A stretch of 58,467 bases of DNA from Mycolicibacter arupensis (GCF_002086515.1 NZ_MVHH01000027.1:1-58467), one strand, 5' to 3'; counted from the first letter of the stretch, positions 1 to 8,936 are shown. Made by a program: numbers and translations. The notes: generated by a model not told the origin, from the sequence alone.

Positions 1-89
1 TGAGCGGAATACCGCTGACGCCCTCGGCGCCGGTGGTGCCGGCGGCAACGCCGACTCCGGCGCCGAGGGCGTCAGCGGTATTCCGCTCA
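1..89. repeat. Perfect 33-bp inverted repeat at the window edge
   Basis: Bases 1-33 are the exact reverse complement of 57-89, with a 23-base loop (34-56). The outer end coincides with the first base of the window, so the repeat may continue outside. A 33-bp perfect palindrome is not expected in PGRS DNA, whose repeats are direct. Either a fold-back artefact at a contig end or a real hairpin. Confidence 0.9.
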
Positions 90-517
90 TCGGCGACAAC
101 AACACCGCCGGCGGCAACGGCGGCAACGGTAATGACGGCGGCACCGGCGGCAAGGGCGGGGTCGGCGGAGCCTCCACCTCCGGCACCGGCGGCAACGGCG
201 GCGCCGGTGGCACCGGCGGCACGGGTGGTAACGGCGGTAACGGCGGGGCCGGCGGGACCAATGCCACCACCGGGAACGGCTACAACGGCGGCAACGGTGG
301 TAACGGCGGCGACGGCGGTACCGGTGGCAACGGCGGCGGCCATGGCACGGGCGGTGGCGGCAACGGCACCGGCGGCGCGGCCGGTGGCGGCGGCAACGCT
401 GGGGGAGCCGGGGCGGCCGGCCCCGGTGGTGCCGCGACGGGAACCGGAACGCCGGGCGCCGACGGTGCCCCGGGCAGTGCCGGCAACCCCGGTGCTGGCG
501 GTACACCCGGCACCTAG
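2..517 (+). CDS. PE_PGRS-like Gly/Asn-rich protein, 3' end only
   Basis: The frame starting at base 2 is open from the window edge to a TAG at 515-517. It encodes about 170 residues dominated by GGNGG, GGAGG and GGTGG repeats, with a less repetitive insert (GVSGIPLIGDNN) near the start. This composition is that of the PGRS part of PE_PGRS surface proteins; the PE domain would lie upstream of the window. The C-terminus ends in a short Gly/Ala/Pro tail with no extra domain. Function is not deducible. The first ~90 bases form a perfect inverted repeat that may not be natural sequence, so the first ~30 codons are uncertain. Confidence 0.72.
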   Translation, partial: ERNTADALGAGGAGGNADSGAEGVSGIPLIGDNNTAGGNGGNGNDGGTGGKGGVGGASTSGTGGNGGAGGTGGTGGNGGNGGAGGTNATTGNGYNGGNGGNGGDGGTGGNGGGHGTGGGGNGTGGAAGGGGNAGGAGAAGPGGAATGTGTPGADGAPGSAGNPGAGGTPGT

Positions 518-530
518 CCGTTACTTCGCA

Positions 531-575
531 GCGACCGTGGTCGCCGAGTCCCCTGGGCTCGGCGACCATGGTCGT
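531..575. terminator. Stem-loop between converging genes
   Basis: Arms 531-548 and 558-575 pair at 16 of 18 positions around a 9-base loop. It lies between the stop of the PE_PGRS-like gene and the stop of the converging hydrolase-fold gene. There is no U-tract, as is usual for mycobacterial terminators. A bidirectional terminator is the simplest reading. Confidence 0.6.
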
Positions 576-609
576 CTCGCGACCTAGGTGATGCCGGCCA
601 GCGCGTGGC

Positions 610-1449
610 CTAGGTGAACAGCGCCGCGAACTTCTCTTCCGGGCTCACCGGTTCCGGCAGGGCGTCGAGTGCGGTGGTCTTGGGCAAGACCACCCGCGGG
701 TTGGCGAAGTCGCGGAACGTCTTGTCGCCCACGAGTTGTGCGAGCAAATAGCCGGTCAGCAGCGCCCGAACCCGCCGCTGGGTACGACGATCGGACGTGG
801 GCAGGCCGAAAAACCCGGTAAGCCTGCGTCCCTGCGGAAGGCCGGCAGGTGTCACCTTGCCGATCACCCGCAGCGTAGCGAGCTCCCAGGCGTGCGCCAG
901 TTCGATCGAGTTGGAGCGCAACGCTTTCGGGTCGCCCGGGCCGCTGAACACCACACCCGGTACCGCCAGCGTCGAAGCCGCCTGCTCGGCGGCCGGGGTC
1001 GTGACGGTCGGGAAGATCGCCGCCACCGCTTTGGGGCGCACCGACAGGATGTCCGCGGTGAACACCGCGGCCGAGCCGCCGAACCCGTGGCCGGCCAGCG
1101 CGAGTCGGTCGCGGTCGACGCTGATCCGTCCCGGCCCCAGGCGGACCTCGCTGGCGATATCCAAGGCGCGACCCAGATCAGCGGCCAGATCCAGCACCGA
1201 CGGCGCCAGGCCCCGGCCCGTGTCGGGGGCCGCCACCACCATGCCCCAGGAGGCCAGGTGTTCGAGCAACCCGGCGTAGCGCTCGGCACCGGTCAGCCAG
1301 TCGTGACCGAACGCCACTGCCGGAAGCCGGTATCCCGACTGCGGCGTGTAGACCACCCCGGCCAAGCCGGCATAGGCCAGGTCCCCGCGCAGGACGCGAT
1401 GCGGGCCGGGACGGGTCAACGCGGCGTAAAGGCGCTTGATGCTGGCCAT
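610..1449 (-). CDS. Alpha/beta-hydrolase-fold protein lacking the nucleophile serine
   Basis: A 279-aa protein with an alpha/beta-hydrolase layout related to dienelactone-hydrolase/chlorophyllase-like proteins: an early strand with FGHDW (residues 48-52), then the nucleophile-elbow region at 120-125. That elbow reads GHGFGG, so the position normally Ser in G-x-S-x-G is Gly122. No other Ser or Cys occupies it, so classical ester hydrolysis looks unlikely. I chose ATG 1449 (MASIK); an in-frame GTG at 1467 is possible. It lies directly downstream of the fatty-acyl-AMP ligase on the same strand, suggesting one transcript, perhaps interrupted by the hairpin at 1471-1487. A role in handling the ligase product is inference. 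Confidence 0.7.
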   Translation of the reverse strand: MASIKRLYAALTRPGPHRVLRGDLAYAGLAGVVYTPQSGYRLPAVAFGHDWLTGAERYAGLLEHLASWGMVVAAPDTGRGLAPSVLDLAADLGRALDIASEVRLGPGRISVDRDRLALAGHGFGGSAAVFTADILSVRPKAVAAIFPTVTTPAAEQAASTLAVPGVVFSGPGDPKALRSNSIELAHAWELATLRVIGKVTPAGLPQGRRLTGFFGLPTSDRRTQRRVRALLTGYLLAQLVGDKTFRDFANPRVVLPKTTALDALPEPVSPEEKFAALFT

Positions 1450-1470
1450 CCGATGACGGTAACGCACGCC

Positions 1471-1487
1471 GGCTCAGATGCTGAGCC
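1471..1487 (-). terminator. Small perfect hairpin after the ligase gene
   Basis: GGCTCAG (1471-1477) and CTGAGCC (1481-1487) form a 7-bp stem with a 3-base loop just after the ligase stop codon and just before the hydrolase-fold gene. It could partly terminate or stabilise the upstream message. Confidence 0.45.
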
Positions 1488-1489
1488 CC

Positions 1490-3319
1490 TCAGTCCTGCC
1501 GTGCCTTCCAGTACTGCAGTGCCACCGCCTGCTGGGCCACCGCGGCGGTCCGGGCCGCCGCCACCGGTTCGCTCGCACCGGTGCCCGCGTCCGGGGCTCC
1601 CCGCCACTGCGCCAGCGCGGTGAATCCGCCGTCGACGAAGCGCTCGCGGGCCGCCTGCCGCTGGATCTTGCCGCTTGAGGTGGTCGGGATCGATCCCGCC
1701 TCGACCAGCATCACGGCATGGGCTTGGATGCCGTGGTGGCGGGTGATCGCCGACCGGATCCTGCCCAGCACACCGGCCAGCGCGGCGGCGTCGGCAGCGT
1801 GGGTCTCCTGCACCACAACGAGGTGCTCGCCGGCACCGGGCTGGGGTTCCACGGCAAAGGCCGCACCCCGCCCGGACAGCAGGCCCGGATGGCTGCCCTG
1901 CACTGTCTTCTCGATGTCGTTCGGGTAATAGTTGTTGCCGCGCAGGATGATCAGGTCTTTGCAGCGGCCCGTGATGAACACCTCGCCTGCGCTCACGAAG
2001 CCCAGATCTCCGGTACGTAGGTACGGTCCGTCGCCGGTGTCGGCCAGGTACGCGCCGAAGGTCTGTTCGGTGTCCTCGGGCTTCCCCCGGTACCCCTGAG
2101 CAACCGACGGCCCGCAGACCCAGATCTCGCCGACCTGATCGGCACCGCGCCGCCGGCGGGTCTCCGGGTCGGCAATCACGATCTGCTGACCGCCGCGGGG
2201 ATAGCCGCAGCCCACCAGCTCCAGCACACCGGAGGTGTCGGTCTGCGCATCGGCCACCTCGACCACCCGGTCTTCGCCCAGCGCGGCGCGGTCGATCCGC
2301 CGGATCACCGGTGCGGCGGCGTCCGATCCGCCCGAGACCAACAGGGTGGCCTCGGCCAAGCCGTACACGGGCAAGAACGCCTCGGACCGGAACCCGGCAT
2401 CGGCGAACGCCTCAGAGAAGGCCCGCAGGGTGCTTGCCTGCACCGGCTCGGCACCGTTCATCGCGGTCGCCCACTGCGACAGATCCAGGGCCGCACGCTC
2501 AGCCGCGGTGCTGCGCTCGAGGCAGAGCTGGTAGGCGAAATTGGGTGCGGTGGTGCCGGTGGCGCGATACCGCGACATGGCCTCCAACCACCGCATCGGG
2601 CGGGTGATGAACGCCGCCGGCGACATCAGCACGGTGGTGCACCCGACGTAGACCATCTCCAGAATCCCGCCGATCAGGCCCATGTCGTGATGCTGCGGCA
2701 GCCAATACACCGTGATCGCCCGCTCATCGCCACCCCAGGCGTCGCGAATCGCGGCAAGGTTGGCCAGCAGATTGGCGTGGGTGAGAACGACGCCCTTGGG
2801 TGCCCTGGTGGATCCCGAGGTGTACTGGATCGTCGCCGTGGTGTCGCCACCGATGTCGGGTGGTACCCACCTGTCGGGGTCCGTGCCGGGGTCCTCGGGG
2901 GTCAGCCAGCGCAGCGGCCGTCTGACCAGGCCGTCCACCTGCGCACGGATGCTGGCTTGCGTCGCAGCGTCTGCGAGGGCGAACCCGGCGCGCGCGTCGG
3001 GAACGATCAGCGACAGGCGCCCCAGCCGATCCTGCACCGGAACCGCCACCGCGCCGGCGTACAGGCAACCGAAGTAGGCGGCGACGCTGTCCAGGCCCGG
3101 CCGGCAGACGACCAGCACCCGCCGGCCGGTGGCTCCCTGTTGCTGAAGTCCTGCCGCTATGGCACGTGCTCGGCGGTCGAGTTCTGTGTAGCTGATCCGG
3201 CTGTGCTCGGCGGTGCCGTCCGGGTCAAACACGAAGGCGGCCTTGTCCCCGTGGCGTTCGGCCTGCTGACACAGCAGTTCCACCAGGGTGCGGGCGGGGG
3301 CTGATTCATCCTCTGGCAT
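1490..3319 (-). CDS. Fatty-acyl-AMP ligase (FAAL), FadD family
   Basis: A 609-aa adenylate-forming enzyme that would activate a fatty acid as acyl-adenylate for transfer to a carrier protein or polyketide synthase. The phosphate-binding loop is QYTSGSTRAPKG (165-176), followed by LPQHHDMGLIGG (207-218), NGAEPV and a C-terminal TTSSGK motif with the catalytic lysine. The segment ITRPMRWLEAMSRYRATGTT and the roughly 600-aa length fit FAALs rather than ordinary acyl-CoA synthetases. The open frame runs to 3583, but ATG 3319 has AGGTGA about 5 bases upstream and begins the conserved N-terminus, so I used it. No polyketide synthase is adjacent; the hydrolase-fold gene follows. Confidence 0.85.
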   Translation of the reverse strand: MPEDESAPARTLVELLCQQAERHGDKAAFVFDPDGTAEHSRISYTELDRRARAIAAGLQQQGATGRRVLVVCRPGLDSVAAYFGCLYAGAVAVPVQDRLGRLSLIVPDARAGFALADAATQASIRAQVDGLVRRPLRWLTPEDPGTDPDRWVPPDIGGDTTATIQYTSGSTRAPKGVVLTHANLLANLAAIRDAWGGDERAITVYWLPQHHDMGLIGGILEMVYVGCTTVLMSPAAFITRPMRWLEAMSRYRATGTTAPNFAYQLCLERSTAAERAALDLSQWATAMNGAEPVQASTLRAFSEAFADAGFRSEAFLPVYGLAEATLLVSGGSDAAAPVIRRIDRAALGEDRVVEVADAQTDTSGVLELVGCGYPRGGQQIVIADPETRRRRGADQVGEIWVCGPSVAQGYRGKPEDTEQTFGAYLADTGDGPYLRTGDLGFVSAGEVFITGRCKDLIILRGNNYYPNDIEKTVQGSHPGLLSGRGAAFAVEPQPGAGEHLVVVQETHAADAAALAGVLGRIRSAITRHHGIQAHAVMLVEAGSIPTTSSGKIQRQAARERFVDGGFTALAQWRGAPDAGTGASEPVAAARTAAVAQQAVALQYWKARQD

Positions 3320-3545
3320 GTCGTCACCTAAGACCGTCGTGTGCAGGCCGTCCTCGGCCACGGAGGCGCCGCGCGGAGTCTCAACATAACCGCTGCGGGC
3401 CGTGGCGGCAGCGGTGTTGACCGCAAATGTGCTGGCAGTAGCCCAAGAAAGCCCACTGTGGCCGAAACCGCTCCATCGGTCTCCCAAAGGCCCCCCGGGT
3501 TCCGAAACTGACAGCAAACTGCCATGAATCCTGGGTGCGAACTCC

Positions 3546-3574
3546 TTGTCGCACAGCTTCTTATTAAATATGAT
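3546..3574 (+). promoter_or_regulatory. Candidate housekeeping promoter for the GjpA-like gene
   Basis: TTGTCG (3546-3551) and TATGAT (3569-3574) are separated by exactly 17 bases and face the GjpA-like gene, giving a 5' leader of about 50 nt. This is close to the sigma-A consensus. The whole divergent region between starts (3320-3633, 314 bp) holds no gene that I can support. Confidence 0.6.
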
Positions 3575-3633
3575 CTTGGTCACAGCACAGTTACTTCCCT
3601 AGTCACGGAACCGGATGTTGAGGAGATGCACAG

Positions 3634-4722
3634 ATGAATCCGACGCTTCGCCCGTTTGTCACCGCCGGAATTGCGCTGGTAGGCGCGGGCATGATCACAG
3701 TGACCCCGGTGGCCACGCCGCTGCTGGAGTCGTACGTTGCGCGCGACGTCGCCTTGACCGCCGATCTCGATTTCACGGGGGCCTGGGCCGACGCCCTCAG
3801 CACCGCGCAGGCGAACATCGACACGCTGCAGACCGCGGCCCAGGACGCCAACACCGCCCTGAGTGAGGCACTCAACAACGCCGATCCCAGCAACCTGGAC
3901 CTGGCGGAGCTTGGCGCCGCGCTGACGTTCCTCGCCGGAGATCAGAAGACCTTCATCAACCCGCTGGCGGCCTGGACGCTCAACGGCGCCGGACCCGACG
4001 CGGACATCACCGTCGACGCCACCCACGCGCTGCTGTTCCCGATCTTGACCAACCAGGCCGGCGACCTTGCGCCCGATCTGTTCCCGACCATCCCCGAGCC
4101 GATCCCGGAGATCGTCAACTTCCTGGCGTCACCACTGTCTGGCGTCCTGATCGGCGCACTGGGACCGTCCATCGCGCCGTTGGTCGCGCTGTTCAACAGT
4201 GTCGAGACGATCATCGGCAATCTCGGCGGTGAGGACCCGGACTCGATGGCGGCGATACAGGAGCTCATCAACATCCCGGCGAACATGTTCAACGGCTGGC
4301 TCAACGGCGCCACGCTGAATCTTGACTTCCTGATCCCGACGATCAGTGAGGCCGGACTGCTGCCCGAAGGCGCTGACATCACCTCGTTGAGCTTCGCCTT
4401 CGGCGGCATGACCACGCCCGGGATCGTCGGCGCCGACCCGTCCGACCTCGAAACGTTCGGTGATGTCATTCCCGGTGGCGGCTCGATCCTCAACTCGCTG
4501 GGCATCACCTTGAGCATCACCGATCCGCTGGAGTTGGAGCTGCCGTTCCTGCCCCAGGGGGTTGGCTTGACCGGTGCGCTGATCGGCTTGGAGCAGGTGT
4601 TCGCCGAGTTCTTCAGTGGCAACCTGGACTTCGACGGGCCGCCGCCAGAGGTGGTACCGGATCCGGGTGCGGCCACCGACTTCGACTTCGCGGGCCTGTG
4701 GGCAGGGCTGTTCGGGGCCTGA
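3634..4722 (+). CDS. GjpA-like mycobacterial envelope protein (putative porin)
   Basis: A 362-aa secreted protein. The N-terminus (MNPTLRPFVTAG, then a hydrophobic stretch to about residue 30) is a signal peptide typical of a mycobacterial family often annotated as outer-membrane porin GjpA. The mature part is acidic, rich in Ala/Leu/Pro and nearly Cys-free, with amphipathic segments (PTIPEPIPEIVNFLASPLSG), a PPPEVVPDPG linker near the end and a short hydrophobic C-terminus (DFAGLWAGLFGA). ATG 3634 has GAGGAG upstream. The porin label is by family resemblance; channel activity is not shown by the sequence. It stands alone between a divergent ligase gene and glmS. Confidence 0.68.
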   Translation: MNPTLRPFVTAGIALVGAGMITVTPVATPLLESYVARDVALTADLDFTGAWADALSTAQANIDTLQTAAQDANTALSEALNNADPSNLDLAELGAALTFLAGDQKTFINPLAAWTLNGAGPDADITVDATHALLFPILTNQAGDLAPDLFPTIPEPIPEIVNFLASPLSGVLIGALGPSIAPLVALFNSVETIIGNLGGEDPDSMAAIQELINIPANMFNGWLNGATLNLDFLIPTISEAGLLPEGADITSLSFAFGGMTTPGIVGADPSDLETFGDVIPGGGSILNSLGITLSITDPLELELPFLPQGVGLTGALIGLEQVFAEFFSGNLDFDGPPPEVVPDPGAATDFDFAGLWAGLFGA

Positions 4723-4819
4723 CCGCGGTGATCAGCGGTCGCTGACCGTTCAGCGTGCTCGGCTGCTCACCGGGACGTCACTGACCTGCGCGGTTGTCCG
4801 GGTTCTGGCAGCGGTGCAC

Positions 4820-4825
4820 TACCCT
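4820..4825 (+). promoter_or_regulatory. Candidate -10 element giving a leaderless glmS mRNA
   Basis: TACCCT fits the mycobacterial TANNNT -10 pattern and ends 8 bases before the glmS ATG. No Shine-Dalgarno precedes that ATG, so transcription may start at or next to the start codon. Confidence 0.45.
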
Positions 4826-4833
4826 GAACAGCT

Positions 4834-6702
4834 ATGTGTGGAATCGTCGGCTACGTCGGGAAACGGCCTGCCCGCGACGTCGTCGTCGAGGCCCTGCGCC
4901 GCATGGAATACCGCGGCTACGACTCCGCCGGAATCGCCGTCGTGGACGGCGTCGGCCAACTCACCGTTCGGCGACGGGCCGGCCGGCTGGCCAACCTGGA
5001 AGCCGAGCTGGCCGCCACCGATCCGGCGCTGCTGGCCGGGGGTACCGGTCTGGGCCACACCCGGTGGGCTACCCACGGACGTCCCACCGACCACAACGCG
5101 CACCCGCACTGCGACACCGCCGGCAAGTTCGCCGTCGTGCACAACGGCATCATCGAGAATTTCGCCGTCTTGCGCGACGAGCTGGAAATGGCCGGGGTGG
5201 AGTTCACCAGCGAGACCGACAGTGAGGTGACCGTCCACCTGCTGGCGCGCGAGTACCGGTACGGCGAGACGGCCGGGGATTTTGTCGCCTCGGCGCTGGC
5301 GGTGCTGCGCCGGCTGGAAGGCCACTTCACCGTGGTGTTCGCCCACGCCGATGAACCGGGCACGATCGTGGCGGCGCGCCGTTCCACCCCGCTGGTGGTC
5401 GGCATCGGTGACGGTGAGATGTTTCTGGGCTCGGACGTGGCGGCCTTCATCCCCTTCACCCGCGAAGCGGTCGAGCTCGGCCAGGACCAAGCCGTGGTCA
5501 TCACCGCCGACGGCTACCGCATCACCGACTTCCACGGCACCGATGACACCGCCAACGCTCGGCGGTTTCACATCGACTGGGACCTGTCGGCCGCGGAGAA
5601 GGGCGGCTATGAGTACTTCATGCTCAAGGAGATCGCCGAGCAGCCCACCGCGGTCGCCGAGACACTGCTGGGGCATTTCGAGGACGGCCGCATCGTGCTC
5701 GACGAGCAGCGCTTGAGCGATCAGGAACTGCGCGAGGTCGACAAGGTGTTCGTGGTGGCCTGCGGGACCGCCTACCACTCCGGACTGCTGGCCAAGTATG
5801 CGATCGAGCACTGGACGCGGCTGCCGGTGGAGGTCGAGCTCGCCAGCGAGTTCCGCTACCGCGATCCGGTGCTGGACCGCAGCACCCTGGTGGTGGCGAT
5901 CAGCCAGTCCGGCGAGACCGCCGACACCCTGGAGGCCGTGCGGCACGCCAAGGAACAGAAGGCCAAGGTGCTCGCGGTCTGCAACACCAATGGCTCGCAG
6001 ATCCCTCGCGAGTGCGACGCGGTGCTCTACACCCGGGCCGGGCCGGAGATCGGCGTCGCATCCACCAAAACGTTCCTGGCGCAGATCACCGCGAACTATC
6101 TGGTGGGCCTGGCGCTGGCGCAGGCCCGGGGCACCAAGTACCCCGACGAGGTCGAACACGAGTACCGGCAGTTGGAGGCCATGCCCGAACTGGTGTCGCA
6201 TGTGCTGGCCGGCATCGACTCGGTCGCGCAGCTGGCGAAGCAGTTCGCGTCATCGAGTGCCGTGCTCTTTCTGGGGCGCCACGTGGGTTATCCCGTCGCC
6301 TTGGAAGGCGCGCTCAAGCTCAAGGAACTGGCCTACATGCACGCCGAGGGTTTCGCCGCCGGTGAGCTCAAGCACGGCCCGATCGCACTGATCGAGGACG
6401 ACCTGCCGGTGATCGTCGTGATGCCCTCGCCCAAGAACGCCGCGATGCTGCACTCGAAGCTGCTCTCCAACATCCGCGAGATCCAGGCCCGCGGCGCCGT
6501 CACCATCGTGATCGCCGAGGAGGGCGACGACACGGTGCGGCCCTACGCCGATCACCTGATCGAAATCCCTGCGGTGTCAACGCTGTACCAGCCGCTGTTG
6601 TCCACGATCCCGCTGCAGGTGTTTGCCGCGGGCGTCGCCCAGGCGCGTGGCTACGACGTGGACAAGCCGCGCAACCTGGCCAAGTCGGTCACCGTCGAGT
6701 AG
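4834..6702 (+). CDS. glmS: Glutamine--fructose-6-phosphate aminotransferase (isomerizing)
   Basis: A 622-aa cytosolic enzyme that makes glucosamine-6-phosphate from fructose-6-phosphate and glutamine, the entry step to UDP-GlcNAc for peptidoglycan. After Met removal, Cys2 (MCGIVGYVG) is the N-terminal nucleophile of the glutaminase domain (about 1-240). Two SIS domains follow, with the CGTAYHSGL and SQSGETADT motifs and the C-terminal DKPRNLAKSVTVE typical of GlmS. It is the Rv3436c counterpart and marks the start of the conserved block. No Shine-Dalgarno is visible; a TACCCT -10 box 8 bases upstream suggests leaderless expression. The secreted-protein gene starts 12 bp after its stop. Confidence 0.97.
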   Translation: MCGIVGYVGKRPARDVVVEALRRMEYRGYDSAGIAVVDGVGQLTVRRRAGRLANLEAELAATDPALLAGGTGLGHTRWATHGRPTDHNAHPHCDTAGKFAVVHNGIIENFAVLRDELEMAGVEFTSETDSEVTVHLLAREYRYGETAGDFVASALAVLRRLEGHFTVVFAHADEPGTIVAARRSTPLVVGIGDGEMFLGSDVAAFIPFTREAVELGQDQAVVITADGYRITDFHGTDDTANARRFHIDWDLSAAEKGGYEYFMLKEIAEQPTAVAETLLGHFEDGRIVLDEQRLSDQELREVDKVFVVACGTAYHSGLLAKYAIEHWTRLPVEVELASEFRYRDPVLDRSTLVVAISQSGETADTLEAVRHAKEQKAKVLAVCNTNGSQIPRECDAVLYTRAGPEIGVASTKTFLAQITANYLVGLALAQARGTKYPDEVEHEYRQLEAMPELVSHVLAGIDSVAQLAKQFASSSAVLFLGRHVGYPVALEGALKLKELAYMHAEGFAAGELKHGPIALIEDDLPVIVVMPSPKNAAMLHSKLLSNIREIQARGAVTIVIAEEGDDTVRPYADHLIEIPAVSTLYQPLLSTIPLQVFAAGVAQARGYDVDKPRNLAKSVTVE

Positions 6703-6714
6703 CAGGAGCATTCA

Positions 6715-7272
6715 GTGCGACAACTGGTGGCGGTGGCGTGCGCCGCGATGGCGGTGCTGGCGCAGGTGCCGAATGCCGTTGCGGCGAATGAGGTTCCCGA
6801 CCTCGATCCGCTGTTCGACGACAGTGGGCCATTGCCGGGAACGGTCGGCGACCTCAGTGCGATCCCCGACCTGGCGTTCACCACCGCGTCGGGGGTGGCC
6901 TGCCGGAAGAGTCACGGGAAACTGACGCACAGTGTGGCCTGTGTGGGCAACGTCGTCGGCGCGCCGCCGGGAACCCGCAGTGTCAGCCTCGGCACGGTAG
7001 CCGCCGACGGCAGCGGCCCGGCGCAGTTTCTGCCGATGGCGCCCGCCGGGCTCCTCGGCGATCCCGGGAAGGTGCCGCTGATCATGCTGGCGCCCGGCCA
7101 CAAGATCGTGTTCTGGGATTTCTCGCCGACCGAATCGCTGGTCTGTGGCGCCCCGCTGGGAACCGAGGTGGCCTGCGTGCTCAAGGCCTCGCGTGAGAGC
7201 GGTGCCGCGAGCAACGGTGCGGCCGTGACGCACGGATTCGTCATCGCAGCCCCGCAGAGCGAAGTCTTCTAA
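6715..7272 (+). CDS. Secreted four-cysteine protein, paralogue A
   Basis: An unrecognised 185-aa protein with a signal peptide (residues 1 to about 24, ending AVAA). The mature part has four cysteines at 63, 76, 144 and 154, likely two disulfides, and conserved segments FDDSGPLPG, GHKIVFWDFSPTES and a C-terminal THGFVIAAPQSEVF. The same pattern recurs in the protein at 9923-10468, so the two are paralogues. The GTG start has AGGAG 8 bases upstream. It lies 12 bp after glmS and is probably co-transcribed. Function unknown; a small exported disulfide-bonded domain is all the sequence supports. Confidence 0.8.
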   Translation: MRQLVAVACAAMAVLAQVPNAVAANEVPDLDPLFDDSGPLPGTVGDLSAIPDLAFTTASGVACRKSHGKLTHSVACVGNVVGAPPGTRSVSLGTVAADGSGPAQFLPMAPAGLLGDPGKVPLIMLAPGHKIVFWDFSPTESLVCGAPLGTEVACVLKASRESGAASNGAAVTHGFVIAAPQSEVF

Positions 7273-7382
7273 CCCGGGCGCGCCGCTGGTACGCCGAAAA
7301 CTCGGCGGCGATCCCTGCGGCGATGAGACGATGCACAGTTGTCGGCGACCATCGATATGTCTCAATGAGAGGGAGGACGGCC

Positions 7383-8264
7383 GTGTCCACTAATGGTCCT
7401 GCTGTCCACTGGAACCGGCCCCGGCTGTTGTTGATCCTCGGAATGACGGTGTTCTTCATCGCCTCCTACGTCGTCACCGTCGCACTGTATGAGCGTGCCG
7501 GTTGCGGATGCCCTCGGCACCTGACCGAGGGTGTGGCGTCGGCCGATGGAACGACCGTTGTGATCGACATCGAGGACCTCCAGACCGTCAAGGGCACGCT
7601 GACCGGAAAGGTCACGATCAGCCCGGGACCGGCACTGCTCGATCCGGTCAGGCACGGACTCACCGAAGAACTCAGCATCGCCGTGCACTCTGCGGTCACC
7701 CCGACCAAGCGCACCTGGAGCAAGGGCACCGTGCCGGGGGAGTTCCCGGTTCCCCTGACCATCTCCGGGAATTCGTCCAAGTGGCCGTTCGATCATTATC
7801 AGACCGGGCCGGTGACCGTTGACGTCGTTCGCGGCGACGCCACGATGCCCGAACGAATGTCTGTGACTTTTGTCGACCACATCGCCGGCTGGCGCAACGA
7901 GATCGCCAGCGACCGCGACGACGGCGGACCGTATCGGATCGCGCTGCACCGCTCACCCAGCACCATCGCTTTCGGTGCCGTGATCGTGGGCGTTCTGGTC
8001 TCCTTGGCCGTGGTGGCCGTCCTCGTTGCGAACCTGACGTTCCTGGGCTGGCGTAAATTCCAGCCGCCGATGACAACATGGTATGCGGCAATGCTTTTCG
8101 CGGTGGTTCCGCTGAGAAACGCACTACCTGACGCCCCGCCGATCGGGTCCTGGATCGATGTCACGGTCACACTCTGGGTGATCGTCGCTCTGGTGATGTC
8201 GATGATGGTGTTCATCTTCTGTTGGTGGCGTGATCTGAAACCCGAGCCCACCACGCAGGTCTGA
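7383..8264 (+). CDS. DUF4436-type membrane protein (Rv3435c counterpart)
   Basis: A 293-aa membrane protein. It has one N-terminal transmembrane segment (about 14-36), then an extracytoplasmic beta-rich domain of about 150 residues, then three transmembrane segments (about 195-217, 228-245 and 255-277) and a short charged tail. The frame is open further upstream, but GTG 7383 has GGGAGGA 6 bases before it and gives a normal N-terminus. Position just after glmS and length match Rv3435c, a conserved transmembrane protein. DUF4436 is assigned from layout and remembered family character; no biochemical role is known to me. Confidence 0.72.
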   Translation: MSTNGPAVHWNRPRLLLILGMTVFFIASYVVTVALYERAGCGCPRHLTEGVASADGTTVVIDIEDLQTVKGTLTGKVTISPGPALLDPVRHGLTEELSIAVHSAVTPTKRTWSKGTVPGEFPVPLTISGNSSKWPFDHYQTGPVTVDVVRGDATMPERMSVTFVDHIAGWRNEIASDRDDGGPYRIALHRSPSTIAFGAVIVGVLVSLAVVAVLVANLTFLGWRKFQPPMTTWYAAMLFAVVPLRNALPDAPPIGSWIDVTVTLWVIVALVMSMMVFIFCWWRDLKPEPTTQV

Positions 8265-8309
8265 CACGATGCGCTGAGCGCAGCGCTGTGCCGCAGTACT
8301 GTGAGCGGC

Positions 8310-8936
8310 ATGTCCGTCACCGTCGACGAACTTCACCTTGCCGATCCAGCTGATGCGTGGCGGTCGGCCGGGTTCAGCGTGGACCCCGACGACGTCTGTC
8401 GGGTGGGCGAGGTTCGGCTGCGACTGAACGGAGGCGGAACCGGCATCCTCGGGTGGGCGCTGCGGGGTGTGCCCCGCGACGACCCGATCGACGGTATCCC
8501 CACCTTCGGTTCCACCGCGGTGGCCGCCGAACCGGCCGTGCATCCCAATGGCGTGACCTCGATCGATCACGTTGTGCTGCTTACCCCTAATCTGCCCCGC
8601 ACCGTCGAGGCACTGGCGTGCGTGGCACTCCAGCCTCGCCGGGTCCGTGACGGCGAACTCGGCGGCCGGCCGATGCAACAGATCTTCTTCCGGCTGGGTG
8701 CGGTGATCCTCGAAGTCGTCGGGTCACCCGACACGCAGGCGGACGGCCCGTCCTCGCTGTGGGGTATCACCTACGTCGTCGCCGATATCGAGGCGACGGC
8801 GTCGTTCTTCGGCGAGCGCACGCTGCCGGTGAAGGACGCCGTGCAGCCCGGTCGCCGGATTACCACGCTGCGGCACCGCGATCTGGGCATGTCGGTCCGC
8901 ACCGCGATGATCTCGCCGCCTATCCTCAGCCGATGA
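8310..8936 (+). CDS. VOC (glyoxalase/bleomycin-resistance) fold protein
   Basis: A 208-aa protein with two beta-alpha-beta-beta-beta modules of the vicinal-oxygen-chelate superfamily. The second module (from about residue 85) starts [19 protein letters not shown] and contains a metal-ligand-like Glu in [13 protein letters not shown], then [19 protein letters not shown]. The His of IDHV and the Glu of LEVV are where VOC enzymes bind metal; substrate is unknown. I chose ATG 8310; TACTGT 7 bases upstream could be a -10 box for a leaderless message, and GTG 8301 is an alternative. Its stop overlaps the RNase H start (ATGA), so the two are translationally coupled. Confidence 0.75.
   Translation: MSVTVDELHLADPADAWRSAGFSVDPDDVCRVGEVRLRLNGGGTGILGWALRGVPRDDPIDGIPTFGSTAVAAEPAVHPNGVTSIDHVVLLTPNLPRTVEALACVALQPRRVRDGELGGRPMQQIFFRLGAVILEVVGSPDTQADGPSSLWGITYVVADIEATASFFGERTLPVKDAVQPGRRITTLRHRDLGMSVRTAMISPPILSR

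Noticed and set aside
87..569. Arg/His/Cys-rich frames antisense to the PE_PGRS-like gene
   Set aside because: They are reverse readings of GGC/GGT repeats; the glycine-rich frame explains the sequence.
4730..4752. Hairpin between the GjpA-like gene and glmS
   Set aside because: Only a 9-bp stem with a 3-base bulge; too weak to call a terminator.
4819..6201. 460-aa open frame antisense to glmS
   Set aside because: High-GC shadow: glmS is unmistakable on the other strand, and the antisense translation shows no family motif or ribosome site.
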